Positions 21,486 to 34,149 of a stretch of 37,695 bases of DNA are shown piece by piece. The DNA comes from Gnetum montanum (Eukaryota > Streptophyta > Gnetopsida > Gnetales > Gnetaceae). The number at the start of each line of letters is the position of its first letter. Positions within the stretch are counted from its first letter, which is position 1. Both the position numbers and the translations under genes were made by a program. The notes below the pieces were generated by a model. It did no database searches. It worked only from the letters and a program-made list of their open reading frames with translations, and was not told where the DNA came from. The stretch spans positions 297,766 through 335,460 of the forward strand of contig MNCI01037842.1 of NCBI GenBank assembly GCA_015680685.1. The letters run 5' to 3'.

Positions 21486-22690
21486 TGTTTATGGAGAAAT
21501 TCTAAACCTTGACCCTACCCAAAACATATTCATTATTACCTTTTGTCATTAAAAAAAGATTTGAAGTTTATTTTTAATTATAATTAAATATTACATAAAT
21601 CAACTTTGTTAAAGAATTACCTTAAGATGATATCTTACCTAGAATCTAACTTTACCAATGTGTTCGAAACATTAAAGAACATAGGTTTTGACTAATTGGA
21701 GTTACAGTTCTCATTTGAATACCATAAAAGTTTTTGTATTTGAATTAGGCAAGCATGATAAGTAATGGCTAGGTAAGATTACAACATACAATCAGGTAGA
21801 ACACTTGATAAGGATCCCATAGGCTCAAACAAAATTTGATTTGAAGTCTCGATGTGCATGTTATGAGAGCTTGAACACTAAGGGTATTACTAAAGGGAGA
21901 AAATGTGAAAAGAACTTATGAAAATCATTTAAGTGATTTTTTTTTTTAAAAAAAGCAAAAATAAAAATTTTAAAAGTCAAACATCATTACACATGTTCAT
22001 GTGCAAAACAAAATGAAAGTAAACATAGTATATGTTATATAAGTTATGTATCATGATTTTTCTTCCTTTCACCTTATGTTTTCTTCCACCACCTCTCAAC
22101 TACTTGTTTTCTACCATCATTTTCCATGTTACATCATTTTTTCAAAACCATGTTCTATTTTGTTTTTTTCTAAAAGACATTTTATGTCCTTTATTCTTCA
22201 TTTTTAAGCCAATTTGTGCCTAGTTTTTTTTTATTCTTCCCCTTATGAATAGGTAATGATCCTAGATACAACTCATAAAATTGAGAGTGTTAACTACAAA
22301 AGAAAGAAGCTAAGAGAATTCTAGAAGCTCTACTATCTTAAGTAAGAGAGATTAATTTATTTTTCTTTTTATGTAGTTGTCCTATTCATTTTGTAAATCC
22401 TATAAGAAAGATTATTTTGATTTTTTTCATATGGTTGTACTATGTTATCATGGGTCTTCTATTCCTCCTCTTTGCTTTCTAATCTTCTACTCTTCTTTTG
22501 TGATTTTGATTATTACACTGAGATTCTATTGGATTTTCATTATTTTGGGCTTTTTTTTGGTATTTTAATTATGTTTGACTCCTTTTTCTACCTTTGGGTG
22601 AATTTGTGGAATTGTGGATACCTTTCCCAACCTACTATGAATATTTTGGAATTGGTCATGGCATAATCATGATTTTGCAAGAATTTTGTT

Positions 22691-22779
22691 GAATTTTTAG
22701 CTACCATAGATTTACATATTTTGAAAATCATTTGTGGAATTTTGGCTACCATGGATTTGACTATTTTTAAAATCATTTG
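22691..22779 (+). repeat. Two-copy tandem repeat, period ~46 bp
   Basis: GAATTTTTAGCTACCATAGA (22,691 on) and GAATTTTGGCTACCATGGA (22,737 on) start two similar units that both end in AAAATCATTTG. The minus ORF at 22,588-22,776 with a repeated KSMVAK peptide is this repeat. Confidence 0.75.
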
Positions 22780-23191
22780 GATTTTGAAATAAAATAATAA
22801 TATTTATGTGATAATTTGTGCTCAATTGGTAGTGGGAGCTACAAGTATTTTAAATGCCCTCATCTACATGCAGCAGTGGAGTGTTTCTTAATGGAACCCA
22901 CCCCATAGGAACAAGGGTATTAGATGGATTTCCTACACTAGATTTTGATTCGTAAGTTCATGTAAGACTATGGATTTAGCCAAGACTATGGTACTAATTA
23001 GTTCAGCCTAGTGGGGTTGTGGGGTGGCATAGTCAAGATTGATCCTTCTGATGATATGTGTGTCTCAGCCATTGAGGATGTTGTTAGTAAGACTATCATT
23101 AATATTGAACCATGAGTGACTTGTTTGGAGTCACAATGATAATCCAATGATAACAGTGACATTATTCCATGAGCTATCTATGAGTCATTTT

Positions 23192-23415
23192 GGCAATGAG
23201 AATAACCAAGACCTAGCCTTCAAAGATGTCTGTTTAGAATATACATTCTTTGAATATTTGTTGAACAAATTTATGATATTCTTGGACATTAAAATAATTT
23301 AAAGGATAATTCTATGATAGTAGTGAGGCTATCCCAAGACCTAATGTTTCTTATTGGTAATGAGAATAACTAAGACCTAGCCTTTGAAGATGCCTAGTTA
23401 AAATATACATTCTTT
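23192..23415 (+). repeat. Pair of ~60-bp direct repeats 164 bp apart
   Basis: 23,192-23,252 and 23,356-23,415 share GGCAATGAGAATAACCAAGA / GGTAATGAGAATAACTAAGA, then CCTAGCCTT, GAAGATG and an ATATACATTCTTT block. They are diverged by several transitions, so this is an old duplication. Confidence 0.7.
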
Positions 23416-24339
23416 TGGATTTTTGAATTTCTTTAGATTTTTAGATTTCCTATGGATTTTTGGAAAATTTGTAGCATTTTTAGACTTTGAAATATTTTTG
23501 AATATTTTATTGAAAAATTTATCTAGTACATAACCTAAGACTTTTGGTCATAAATCTTTATGCTCCAAGAATAGGGAAATATAATAACCTTTCTTATTTG
23601 AGAATTTCTTACTTCTACTATGTTTCAATGTAGTCATGAATATACCGAAAAAGGGACATTGGATGAAAAGTTGATTAGGTTCTATACAAGATGGACCCTC
23701 TAAACTTGGAAAATAACTTTTTTATATTTTATATTTTTGTAAAATGAAAAGCTTGTACACCTTTTGAATACTTGAGCCATGTACTTATTTTTGTTAATAA
23801 ATAATAAAGTATGATAGACATGAATTTGTTGTGTGCGCCATTAGGACCATGAGATTGCAAGGAACATTTTTCATTTCAACATGTGCTACACATTTAGGAA
23901 AATTTAATATTATTTATTATATATTAATATTTTATTTAATTATTATTTTATATTTAATTAATTAATTTGGTAAACTTCAAATGTAACTATCTTTATTTCT
24001 ATATGTCCAATTGAGACAAAATAAGTGTCATTGGAATCATTATTTTACATATTATTTTGTGATATAACTACTGATGTTTTAAGACAATATCCTTTTTGTG
24101 GCTACACAAAACTCCATTTTTCATTAAATAAATTTTATTTAGTTATATATGATCTTATTATAAAATTTTTCTATTAAATATTGTTCTACTATATTTACAT
24201 TCCTAATTAAAAATTTTTATCTAATTTTTAGCTTCCTTATTTAGTTAGTAAATTGAGGTTAAATCCAAATCCTTGGGGTTTTGTACAATCCCTATTAGTT
24301 ATTTAGAGGATATTTTATAGATAATTAATAGGGGTGCTA

Positions 24340-24710
24340 TACATCAGCTCATCATTACCATAATTTTAGCCCATCTAGGAAAGATGCTACATGATTTCTT
24401 GATAGGCATAAAGTTATGAAAAATAATCTTATACATAGCATTTTTTAGCAATGGGAACCCTAAAATCCTTCATATCCATGTCAAAGATATCTTAAAAGAC
24501 CTCTGTTCTTAATTTTTTAAATAATTTTCTATGTCCATTGCCACCAATTTTTCCCTAGCTTATTAGGAAATCCTCTAACTCTAGTAATTACCCATGTTGA
24601 AATGGACATAGGGTTTGTAGCCATAAAGGACATGGTGCTATTAGCTATAACATTAAGATAGAATTCATCACTCTCTCATGTTGATACAAGGTGGTGTAGG
24701 GACACCTCTT
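24340..24710 (-). pseudogene. Unidentified minus-strand coding remnant with a Trp-rich motif
   Basis: Read on the minus strand, 24,710-24,540 gives MATNPMSISTWVI and then RGFPNKLGKNWWQW. A frame change leads to DMDMKDFRVPIAKK near 24,450. The GF..xLKxWW pattern loosely recalls capsid-type proteins of plant retroelements and pararetroviruses, but the match is from memory, short, and broken by stops. I cannot name the family. Confidence 0.2.
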
Positions 24711-24734
24711 CTAATCCCCTTGTTCTACCCTACA

Positions 24735-26015
24735 TGTTGTGGATCTTTTTGTGTTGAATATTTATGATGAAGATTCTTGGATGTTTTGGCATGCTTGAAG
24801 ATGTTTTTGGCTTATTTTGATGATTTTAGGAGGTTCCAATGTCTATGAGGACTTGTTAGGAGGCATCCATAGGCTGCTATCATCAAATAGAGCATTTTTT
24901 ATTGTTGATACCTTTAGGATAAACATATCCCAAAAACTAAAGATGTCTTTCGTAAAATGAACACATCTCCAATCCATAGAAGAAGTCTTCCAAAAATAAT
25001 ATATGTCCCTCTTGAAATTAGGTATTTCATAGTATACATCCCAAAAAATCTAGTGATGACCTAAATACATAGGAAAACTTTAAAAAATAATGTTCCAATT
25101 TGGAAAATATCCAAAGCAATATGGAAACACCTAGGATGAAGGTTAGAAGACTTGGGAAACATCTAAAGAATCTCAAGTTAAGTTGAGGAAAGGTTTCTAG
25201 GATTTTTACTTTCTGGTTGCTTATAAATATTAATGTAATAGATGTCATAAGTTGCACAATTCCAAGTGCCAAGTGTCGAAGTGCCAAAGTGCAAACACTA
25301 AAGGCTAAATAACCTTGACCATGAGTAGGAGAGAAGCTTGTGAGAATTGAGGGATGAGAGCTTATGTAAGACAGTTGAGTGAGAGGCAAGGAAGAGTACA
25401 TGAGAGAGATCAGAAGAATATCTTATAATTTTCTTGTCTTGAGCTTGGACTCCATTGTTAGTAATTAATGATTTAGAGAGGATAAGTGTGGCCTCTAAGA
25501 TCCTTAGAAGATTTGTGAGTTGACGTTGGATCCTCATCTTTGATGTATTTTCTATGTATTTTGAGAATTATCTTAATATAAGGGATATTTTCTCCATTTT
25601 ATTATGTTATTCTTATTTTTTGAGTTAGATATGCTTAGAAGTTGTAGAATGGTGCTTATTAAGATCTATTGAGATGTAACTCCTACACCAAAAGGTAAAG
25701 CATTGGATGACATAATCATAAAAGCCTATATGCTATAGTGATTCCTTAAGGCTTAGGTGGATCAAGCTCAAGGAATGAATGATAGTTCTTATCCTTAGAG
25801 ATAGCATGCTATTGTAACTCATTTGCACCCACATCCTTTTGCATGTCACATGTTTCTAGGTCATTGCCTGCTTGCTTCTCTAGCACTTTATTAATGCATC
25901 ATTACTAAGCATGTACTTGACTTGAAGATCAAGAGCATGATGGTCTACCATTGGATGTTTCTCTAAATGGAGGTATTTTAGAAATAAATTTGAGATTAGG
26001 TGATTGGTGCTCTTA
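24735..26015 (+). repeat. Possible diverged LTR (TATA near 25,212)
   Basis: The sequence around 25,205-25,600 has the look of a plant LTR: GCTTATAAATATT as a TATA box, followed by a purine-rich transcribed region and T-rich sequence with ATGTATTTTGAGAATTATC. No second copy, PBS or target duplication is visible, and both ends given are guesses. The 124-codon minus ORF at 25,027-25,401 lies opposite it and shows no domain. Confidence 0.25.
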
Positions 26016-29000
26016 CTCCTTCTCCTTGACAATTAGTGGTTATTGCATAAGACCATAGACTAAGGATTGAGACCTTTTAATATTCTTCATCCATGATCTA
26101 TGAAATCTGATATGTAATCACCCTAACATGATAATCTATGAAAGATGCTAAAAATTAAGGGAGTTTCCTAGGCATTATACCACCATTGTAAAAATATGCA
26201 TCAAATCAATGATAAGCATAACCCTCAAGAGCACAAGAAGAACATCATCACAACTATGAAATCAAAACATGCATAAGTAAAACCTTAGGTATAAATATTT
26301 AAATAATAGCTAATATTATTAAGTACATACTTTAATTGATGCTTCTTCATCATGTTTGAGTGATAAGACATCACGCTTAACCGAAATCAATAGCACTAGT
26401 AAGAAGAACAAGGAAAAATGCACAAGATAATTATAAGAATCCAATCTTTGGTGATAATCCATAGAGTTTGCCCTATTTGGGTACCAAAAGTAAGACAAAT
26501 GAAGAAGAAGGAAAGATATATGCATAATAATGACTTAGGCTTCATTCCAAATTTATAGAGGTTTGTTAATGCAAGAGGCGTATGCTGATGAAGGGGTGTT
26601 AGTGTTCCTACATTGAGAGAGGAAGTGTGTTAGCATTCCTTAGCTTCCTTCCCCCTCTCCCTTCCTTAAAGAAAGATCAAATCATCAAATTTACCAATTT
26701 ATTCATTTTCTGAATTTTGATAATCTTTTGGGGGACCAAATAATACATCAAACTCACCAAAATACCAAGGATCAAACTAAATAAGCTACAAAGTGAATCA
26801 AAACACTAAAACATTAAAATATTATGTTGGATTACTTTTAAGCTATGGTATTTGAATCATATTATTAGATTTTCTAATTCCCATATTATAGAGATTAGGA
26901 GAATGGAGTTTAAAAAATGGGAGGTAAATATGATACCAAAGAATTGAATAATAGACATAAGTGAGATAAAGTAGGAAGAATTTGTCATGATCAAACCTAA
27001 ATCTTATAGAGTTGAAATCATAGCAATTGAAGACCAATCAATTACCTTAGGCTATGCAATCACTACCATCTTTGAAAGATAAGTGTATGCTCACTTTCTC
27101 ACCATGCTAAGCCACTACAGATTCGTAAGTGGATCCTCCTCATAGTAAGTCCTTGTCTTCATTACCTTTATGAAACTTATTGATGGGATAGCCTTGGATT
27201 TTCAATAACTAGTGCAACATTAGCATCAAATATATGTTTTTCCCTTTGGATGACTAAATATCATCCTTTTTTGGACCTAATTAACTTCTTACACCACATA
27301 ATAATGCATCAAAATGGAAAGAAAGTAATGGAAAATAAATTGGCATATAAGAGAGAGAAAATGAGAGTGCATCATCAGATCCCTAGCCAAACACTCAATT
27401 AGCTCATGGAAGTGCATGAATGTTTCCTACACATTGTTAGGGATTCACTACTATGTCTCTTTATCACTACTCATCCACACCATAGGGATAGACCTCTAAC
27501 TCTTATTTTCAAGTAGAAGATCACACCTGCTACTACAAAATTCATCTAGCCTTGATTATTCCATGGTCTAATCATTGGGTATAACCTAACCAAGGTAATG
27601 TATTTCAAATTATCTATAAGTCAATTTTATAGTTTGGTTTTCCTCTAACTATGTACATATGCATAATAGGTTCCTTGAATTTGGCTTTATTGAAAACCTC
27701 TTATCAATCATTCTAGCTATACTAATTGATACTAATTCTAATGATAATTACATTATCATCAATAGGATGAAAAGATTCTCATGATAATTATTGTCATGGT
27801 TTGGATCAAGAGTTGTGACCTTGACCCATTGTAGTAAATTACTTTTAGGATTTGGATGGAGGTAGTACTTGATGTTACCAAAGCTTACTAAGAGATAGAC
27901 TTTTAGACCTTCCCTGCCATGGTTAGGAATGAGATAAGGGCTTATCTTAGATCATTTTATTTCAGAATTAAGTGATCTAGGCAATATTTTATATATAGAA
28001 TAAGCATGCTCAATTTAATTTATACATGCTTTGCATGGGCATTGGTTCAACCTTTCATCTTGACCTTGTTTAAGTAATTATATATTTTCTCTAGGATGGT
28101 CAAAATATCAATTTATGTGAACTGAAGAGCTTGAAAAACTAACCCTCTTTTAATTACTTGTTCTTCTTTAATGGATCTTAAAAATTTTCATTTCATTTCT
28201 TATTTTTATTTTATTTTATTTTCATTTTTCATTTTCTTGTTTAGGGAAAATTATTTCCCATAGGAAGAGGATCTTGTGAGATGTGTGTGAGAGTTGTAGG
28301 AATGACTGATGGACAGATCATCACCTAGATTCTTCAACTTGCATGAACATGAACATCCAATCCTCACCATTCATGGAAATCACACTGATTAGACCTATCA
28401 TAGTGATCATAAGGAACCTTGATAGCATATCCTTTTTCCACCAGTGGCCAAACACCTATATAGTATTTTGAAGATTACATCCTAAGGGATGGGTCCACCA
28501 CCTACCCATAGTTCTAGTAACAATAGCTTCAATAGCTTGTGTTGTGGATCTAAGCACCTTACTAAATTTGAGCCTAGTTCATTAGTGATAAATAGAGGAA
28601 AAGTAGGTGTATGATCTCCATTGTTTGAGCATTCCATTAATCAAGGCTTCATTTTAGACTTATTTAGCACTGTCATATCATCATCACATCTATAACTCAT
28701 GCATCTACCATTGGATTATTAGACGAATATTTATAAAGCACATTAATTAATTTTCTTACACACATACAAAAAAATTAAAGAAAAGAAAGATAAAAAATAA
28801 CTAATCAAGCTCAAAAATTACAAAAAATTTCTAACTAAGCATACCAACTAATTAAAATACATAAACCAAATAATGAAAAAGAAAATTCTATGACATCATT
28901 ATTCTAGTCTTCATATTCAATAGTATTTTACTCTTTGACATTCAATGTTGACCCTACTTTTGACATCTAATTCCTAATTTCATCTTGAAGGGTTATTACT

Positions 29001-29440
29001 TCATATTTCTAGTTTTCTTTCTTGGTTATTATATTTTTTTTCTAAATTATTATTTTTCTTTCTTTTTTTTTCTTTGGCATTACAACAAATCTATTTTACT
29101 ATTCTTTGGATTTACAGATGTAGTTTCTTTTCTTTAATTTATTAGATTCATCCTATTATATTTCATAGGCTTTCTTTTTCTAGCCATGTATGCTTTAATT
29201 CTTCATAGATCTCATTCTATATAACATTTTTTCTTTTATATTGCATTGCACATACACTTTCTTTTTCATCACATTTGCTTTGCTTTTACCAGCTATTCCA
29301 TACACTTTTTTTTTTCTTGTTATCTACTTGTATTTGGCAAAAATACTACTTTGGGTTGGAATTTCTAATTATTTGTAGGTTACCGTTTGATTTATAGATT
29401 TGTTTCTATTAACAATTGTTTAAGACTAGGCCACCAACAT
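26016..29440. other. AT-rich sequence without a recognisable gene
   Basis: No frame with a domain on either strand. Local features are an ATTTTATTTTATTTTC low-complexity stretch (28,195-28,230) and a long T/C-rich stretch (29,020-29,320). The short frames at 26,319-26,525 and 26,843-27,037 (minus) show no family hallmark. Confidence 0.6.
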
Positions 29441-29600
29441 GGGTGGCCTTATGGTCTCATAACCTTGGGAGTCACAGGATCAAAGGTGTCCTTCAAATAG
29501 AGTTTAGGTGCATATTAGTCTCTAACAACACCAAGGCTCAAATATCTTCAAATAAACTCAAGAGTTATGAAACCTACTAGAAGTGAGTATGTGTTTGCTG
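29441..29600 (+). mobile_element. Probable tRNA-derived SINE, head region
   Basis: GGGTGGCCTTATGGTCTCAT (29,441-29,460) fits the A-box region of plant SINEs (GGTGGCCTAGTGGT type). TTGGGAGTCACAGGATCAAA (29,465 on) fits the usual TTGGGAGTCACAGGTTCGAA segment leading to the B box; here the B box is decayed (GGATCAAAGGTGTCC). The box spacing is about 25 bases. The 3' end is not defined and no target duplication was found. Confidence 0.45.
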
Positions 29601-29701
29601 TTGCAAATGTTGAAATGATTAGGTGATGTATAAAACTATAATTGGCTATCATAAAAGAAATTCATTTAACTTTGTCAAATACTATGAATTGTTGAAGATT
29701 T

Positions 29702-29775
29702 CTATTTTGTTCAATCACTTATAAAATTGGCTATAATTGGCTATTTTGTTGAATCACTTATAAAATTGGCTATAA
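29702..29775 (+). repeat. Two-copy tandem repeat, period 39 bp
   Basis: Units at 29,702-29,740 and 29,741-29,775 differ at one visible base (TTGTTCAATC against TTGTTGAATC). Further partial words TATAATTGGCTAT occur at 29,638 and 29,781, so the array may once have been longer. Confidence 0.85.
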
Positions 29776-29799
29776 GATTTCTATAATTGGCTATCCTTA

Positions 29800-31270
29800 T
29801 AATACCTACTTGTAACAAATAAAATTTTACAAATACATTTTAACACAATTCTATCAATATACTCCTAATTTTCCCTAGAGAGAATGTTCCATAAGAAAAC
29901 TCGAAATACAACAAGATTCAATGGACATACAAAGAGAAAGAAAAGAAAGTAGATTTGTGTGAAATCTAAAATATTTAAGCAACATAAATTAACACAAGGA
30001 AACACTTAGCAATAAAGGTATTCCCAATTCAATAATCAAAGCCCATTTCTAATGACATTCTAGAACTAGGTAGCATTGAGATGGAGATGGTGACAAAATC
30101 TACAAAAACAATGACAATCATAATGATGGCTATGGAATGAGCACAAGAACTGGTAGCTAAGGCAGCAATGGAGCTCCCACATCTTCTTGCAATTTTACAA
30201 GTTGGTGGAGCAACAAATGGAAATACTACCATTTGAAATGATTCTTATTCTCACTTGTTTATTTGCAGGTCCATTGGATAGTTTTCTAGGGACATCCATT
30301 GTTTGTATTTTTTTCATTCATTAGTATTATTATTTTGAAATATTGGGATAGCCAAAAGCTTTTGCATCCATCCAAGTTAAATCTACTCTTGTGTATTTTA
30401 CTTCTAAGAAATAAAATTGAAATAGAGCAACTACAGAGTCTTGAAAAATTCTTCAATAATAATGCCTAGCACTATCAAACCTTAAAAAAAAATGCATAGG
30501 TTGGATTCACTTTCATTTCTCTATGTATACACCTTTCTTGGTAGGAAATATTTTGAGTAAAAAAGATATACTTATGGCAAAAGAGAAATCATTGTAGAAT
30601 AAAGAATTGTGAATCGAGGAACAAGGTTGTAAGTGCTTTAATTCTTATTCTTGTCACATCTCCACAATGATCTAACCCATCCATGCCATGGAAGCCACAC
30701 TAAATGCGGTATCAGTGATGTTGTGAGTGTTAATGGTGATGAGTGGTAATGAGTGATGGCATTGAGCTAGAATGTTTTCTTGATTATTATTATATATGTA
30801 TTTTTAAAATTTTTGAAATCATAATGATATTCTTGCAATACCCCTCTAATGTTTTCTCTTTCCTTGGACTTGGAACTATAAACTCACTAATATTCAAACT
30901 ATCCATCCTCATGCAAAATATAAATTTTTGAATTAAACATTTTCACCCAAATATAATGGTTTTTCAATGATTTTATCTTGGACACTGAATTAAACTTTAG
31001 GCAAGGAGAATATGAATAAATAGCATCACTAAATAGAATAGCTGCCTAAAGTTGAAACTAGTAAGATTAATGATAATCTTCAAGTGTATATCTTCACACC
31101 CGACTTTTTCTTTTTTTAAAAAAAACTTGAGATACTTTTTATATTACTACCCCATAATATAGTCAAAATGTGTCAACATTTCATTCCTTCCTTTTTATAC
31201 TTTAGCTAAAAAACATAAACTTTATTGAAAATTTTTCTTTTTACATAGAAATAGAAATATTTTCTGAGAA
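29800..31270. other. AT-rich sequence without a recognisable gene
   Basis: Short frames only (30,029-30,232 minus; 30,743-30,931 plus), with no domain. Nothing else supportable. Confidence 0.55.
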
Positions 31271-31273
31271 AAC

Positions 31274-31302
31274 CTTTCATCAAACTTTAAGTTTGATGAA
31301 AG
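31274..31302. repeat. Perfect 14-bp inverted repeat (hairpin)
   Basis: CTTTCATCAAACTT pairs with AAGTTTGATGAAAG around a single T. It is short but perfect in otherwise decayed sequence. There is no T-run directly after it and no gene beside it, so a terminator role is unsupported. Confidence 0.7.
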
Positions 31303-31399
31303 AAAAACCTCTTCCTAGTAAACCCTAGGAAACTATATGAACTCAATATCATATAAACTATTCTATATATGAAAAGAGAATAGTTAGAGTAACTCTCTT

Positions 31400-32130
31400 A
31401 GGGATATAGAGAGTCCTTTCACATGTTATCTTAGTTGTGATGAATGCTTTTCTTTTCTCTTCTTGTTTAATTGAAGTCTCATCTTGGTCTTCACCATTAT
31501 TTTTTTTCTTCTTTGCATTCATCTCTTTTGGTGCTAATTTCTAAGGTTATCCACAATTAGATGCTTCTATGTTTTAAGACATAAAAGCTTCTCCATAGGA
31601 ATCATCTCTACTAGATTCCCTTTGATCTTAAACTTGAGTATTACATTCATAGAAGCTACTCCAAACATTGGAATGTATGGAAAGTCCAACAAGTAGAAAT
31701 CTAAACTCATCTAAAGGCCATAGCAGAAAAGGGCTTTTACTTGATGATCCATGGGGAGTTGCCTTACAATAGGTCCTCAACACATATTCTAGACAACATC
31801 CCTTGACACATGAGATAAATGGCCTTCTTATTGCTCTTTCTCCAAGAACCATCTTCTTCCTGACACTTAACACTTCACTTACTTTCTCCAATTAAGTCTT
31901 GAATCAAGAAATGATGTAATCTTAAGCAATGCACATCTCTTTTTATAATGTAAAGAAAGTTTCAAATTCCCACTAATTTCACTAACCAACTTTGCCACTT
32001 TGCCAAAATTAATTATCTTTCCATGATTGTATGATAGGCCAATTTGAATTCCACTATATGGTTATTCAAATTAATTCACCACCCAGTAATTATCTAACCA
32101 TTGCTCCAACTTTCACACATGACAAGTAAT
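31400..32130 (-). repeat. Possible LTR on the minus strand, perhaps of element C
   Basis: Reading the minus strand, GTGGGAATTTGAAACTTTCT is followed by CATTATAAAAAGAGATGTGC (TATA-like at 31,948-31,941), then purine-rich transcribed sequence. This is LTR-like and lies downstream of the integrase of element C in the right orientation. The 87-codon minus ORF (31,891-31,628) sits in it and has no domain I know. No partner copy lies in the window, because the other end of C is lost. Confidence 0.3.
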
Positions 32131-32139
32131 GATTACTTA

Positions 32140-32430
32140 AGATAATATATATTAAATAATTTAACTAACACTTTAAATTAAATATTATTTAAACAAGTAC
32201 TCTAACATATACATGTTTTAATAATACTATATAGACTTATCTAAATATACATATAGGATATATATGTTATGGTTAAATGTTATATAAGACTATATGTATG
32301 TTACTTATTATCTATATATTATTACTAAGAGTTCATTATTTACTACTATTTATACTTAAATATTATTTTAGTTACCTACACACACATATATATATTACTA
32401 TACTATATACATATATATATTTATTTATAC
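32140..32430. repeat. AT-rich simple sequence (TATATA words)
   Basis: Dense TATATA/ATATAT words, with ACACACACATATATATAT at 32,378-32,395 and CATATATATATTTATTTA near 32,410. Simple-sequence DNA between the possible LTR and element C coding sequence. Confidence 0.7.
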
Positions 32431-32559
32431 ATATAGATTCAAATTGTGGGTAGTTATCCAAAATAATGTTTTATATACAACACATTATATGGAAACTACA
32501 ACTTTATCTCATCTATCATTGATAATTTGTATGTATCTCAGAATAATTATTTCCTATAT

Positions 32560-33560
32560 TGATAAAAAATTATTTGGCTTTTTCATAATCCATAATGATA
32601 CAAGATCACCAACCTTAAAAGTCCTTTTCAGAGCCTTTCTATCAAACCACCTTTTAACATGAGAAGCATTATTTAATAAATTATCTTTAGCTTGATCCAT
32701 TTTGAGCTTCTCTTTTGATGAGAAAAGTCATGAAATTTCTATCTTTATTAGTTGTCTTACTATATTTTTGCACAAAATATGATGTTGAACTTATAATTAT
32801 ATTCATATTTCTTGTAGGAAACCCATAGACTAAGTATAAGCTAAAGTTTCAATAGCAATCTTAAATCTAATATGATCAGTCCAGGATGTAGATTACAAAT
32901 AATTCATCCAATTTTCTTGATTTCTATCCATTGATCTCTTAATGTAAGAAATAATATTTTTATTTGTAGATTTAGCTGAGCCATTTCCTTGGTATAATAA
33001 TTTGAAGAAGAAAATAGAAAGATGGATTTTTCCAATGCCCATGTTATAAATTCTTTAGATTGAAAAGTTACTCCATTATCAGATACCAACACTTTAGGTA
33101 GACAACAAAAACTTAGAATCTAATCTTTCAAGAACTTAATCACATCTTATGCTAATATTTTTTTTAGAGCCTTTCCTTTAGACCATTTGGTAAAGTAATT
33201 GGTAGTTATGAGAATAAAGTTATGTCTAGCTCTCAAAGGATTAATTGTACCAATGAAATCTAAGCCCCAATACTGAAATGGTCTATCGTCTATTACCGAT
33301 TTTAAAGGAGCTATTGCCCTTTTGGCTTTTTTCCCATGAATTTGACATTTGTAAGATCTTTAAATTTTCCAACTAATATCTTGATACATAATAGGCAAAT
33401 AAAAACCATAACAAAGTATATTTTGCATAGTGGAGTTAGGAGATTCATAAAATAAATTGGAATGATAATGAAATTATTTTAAAATAGGACAAATTTGATC
33501 ATTGTGAATACATTCTAACAAAACCCCTCTAAAATCCTTTCTGTATAGAACCCTATCTTT
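32560..33560 (-). pseudogene. Element C integrase, broken
   Basis: On the minus strand, a zinc-binding remnant with YKCQIHGKKAK lies near 33,350-33,320. The core has D in FQYWGLDFIGTI (about 33,280-33,245) and D in VLVSDNGVTFQS (about 33,097-33,062, start of the open piece 33,092-32,904). The Glu position reads MAQLNL, so the catalytic Glu seems to be Gln. The C-terminal part to about 32,560 is heavily broken. Confidence 0.78.
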
Positions 33561-33699
33561 AATCATAAATTTATTTACCTTTTTAAAGAAAGCCCTTTGT
33601 TGAATTGTACTTTGGTTTTTTGAAACCTTTCATATATCAAGAAATTCTAGAATTTCATTATACCAATTTCCCTCATGAGTCTTAAGCACACATACTTCA

Positions 33700-34090
33700 T
33701 CTTTTCTAGCCATTAACTTGGCTAATCCCATTCATTTAATGGTTTTGCATATTTGCATAGAAAATATAAAACCTTGAAGCTTTATGAGACTCTTTTCTCT
33801 TTTCAATCCAATTTCATTTTGGACAAAGAATTGTTTAACCATAGGTTCTACTAGCATGATGTGAACTAATGAGCTTTCCAAATAATACTTGAAATTATGA
33901 AGTACCTTAATATCTACAAATGCTTATTTCTCTAAGTTTGAATAATTAAGCTTTGAACCTTTCAATCGATATCCAAAAAATCCAATTAGTTCAGCTTGTC
34001 CTTCATCTTTTAGAGTTAAAATGGTAGCAACTGAATCATTTTAAGCAAAAGCATATAACCAAAAGTCTTCTTTCAATTTTTGTTTTACCA
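33700..34090 (-). pseudogene. Element C RT-linked RNase H and tether, broken
   Basis: Minus strand: NDSVATILTLKDEGQ, then IGFFGYRLKGSKLNYSNLEK, corresponding to the usual (A/S)FxSRxLxxxExNYxxxEK of Ty3/gypsy RNase H. It is followed by FKYYLES and later MGLAKLMARKDE (near 33,730-33,695), the linker toward integrase. Confidence 0.72.
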
Positions 34091-34149
34091 ACTAAGGAGC
34101 TTCTTGAATAGCTTTCTTAATTTCTAATAAATATTTCTCTAATTTCAAT

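Larger units (their letters stand above)
21486..24330. other. AT-rich intergenic sequence without a recognisable gene
   Basis: Only short, low-complexity frames on both strands (for example T-rich ones at 22,032-22,666). It contains poly-T/poly-A (21,938-21,960) and the two repeat pairs listed separately. I see no domain, RNA gene or promoter that I can support. Confidence 0.6.

Noticed and set aside
22032-22666. Several F/L/S-rich ORFs that look like membrane proteins
   Set aside because: They come from T-rich low-complexity DNA. There is no start context, domain or conservation to support them.
25027-25401. 124-codon minus ORF, the longest in the middle region
   Set aside because: It lies opposite a probable LTR. 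Composition is F/L/S-rich with no motif, and no gene structure (splice sites, neighbours) supports it.
31628-31891. 87-codon minus ORF that reads like a real protein (Cys/Arg-rich)
   Set aside because: I could match it to no family, and it sits within LTR-like sequence just after a TATA box. Without a homologue it is not called as a gene.
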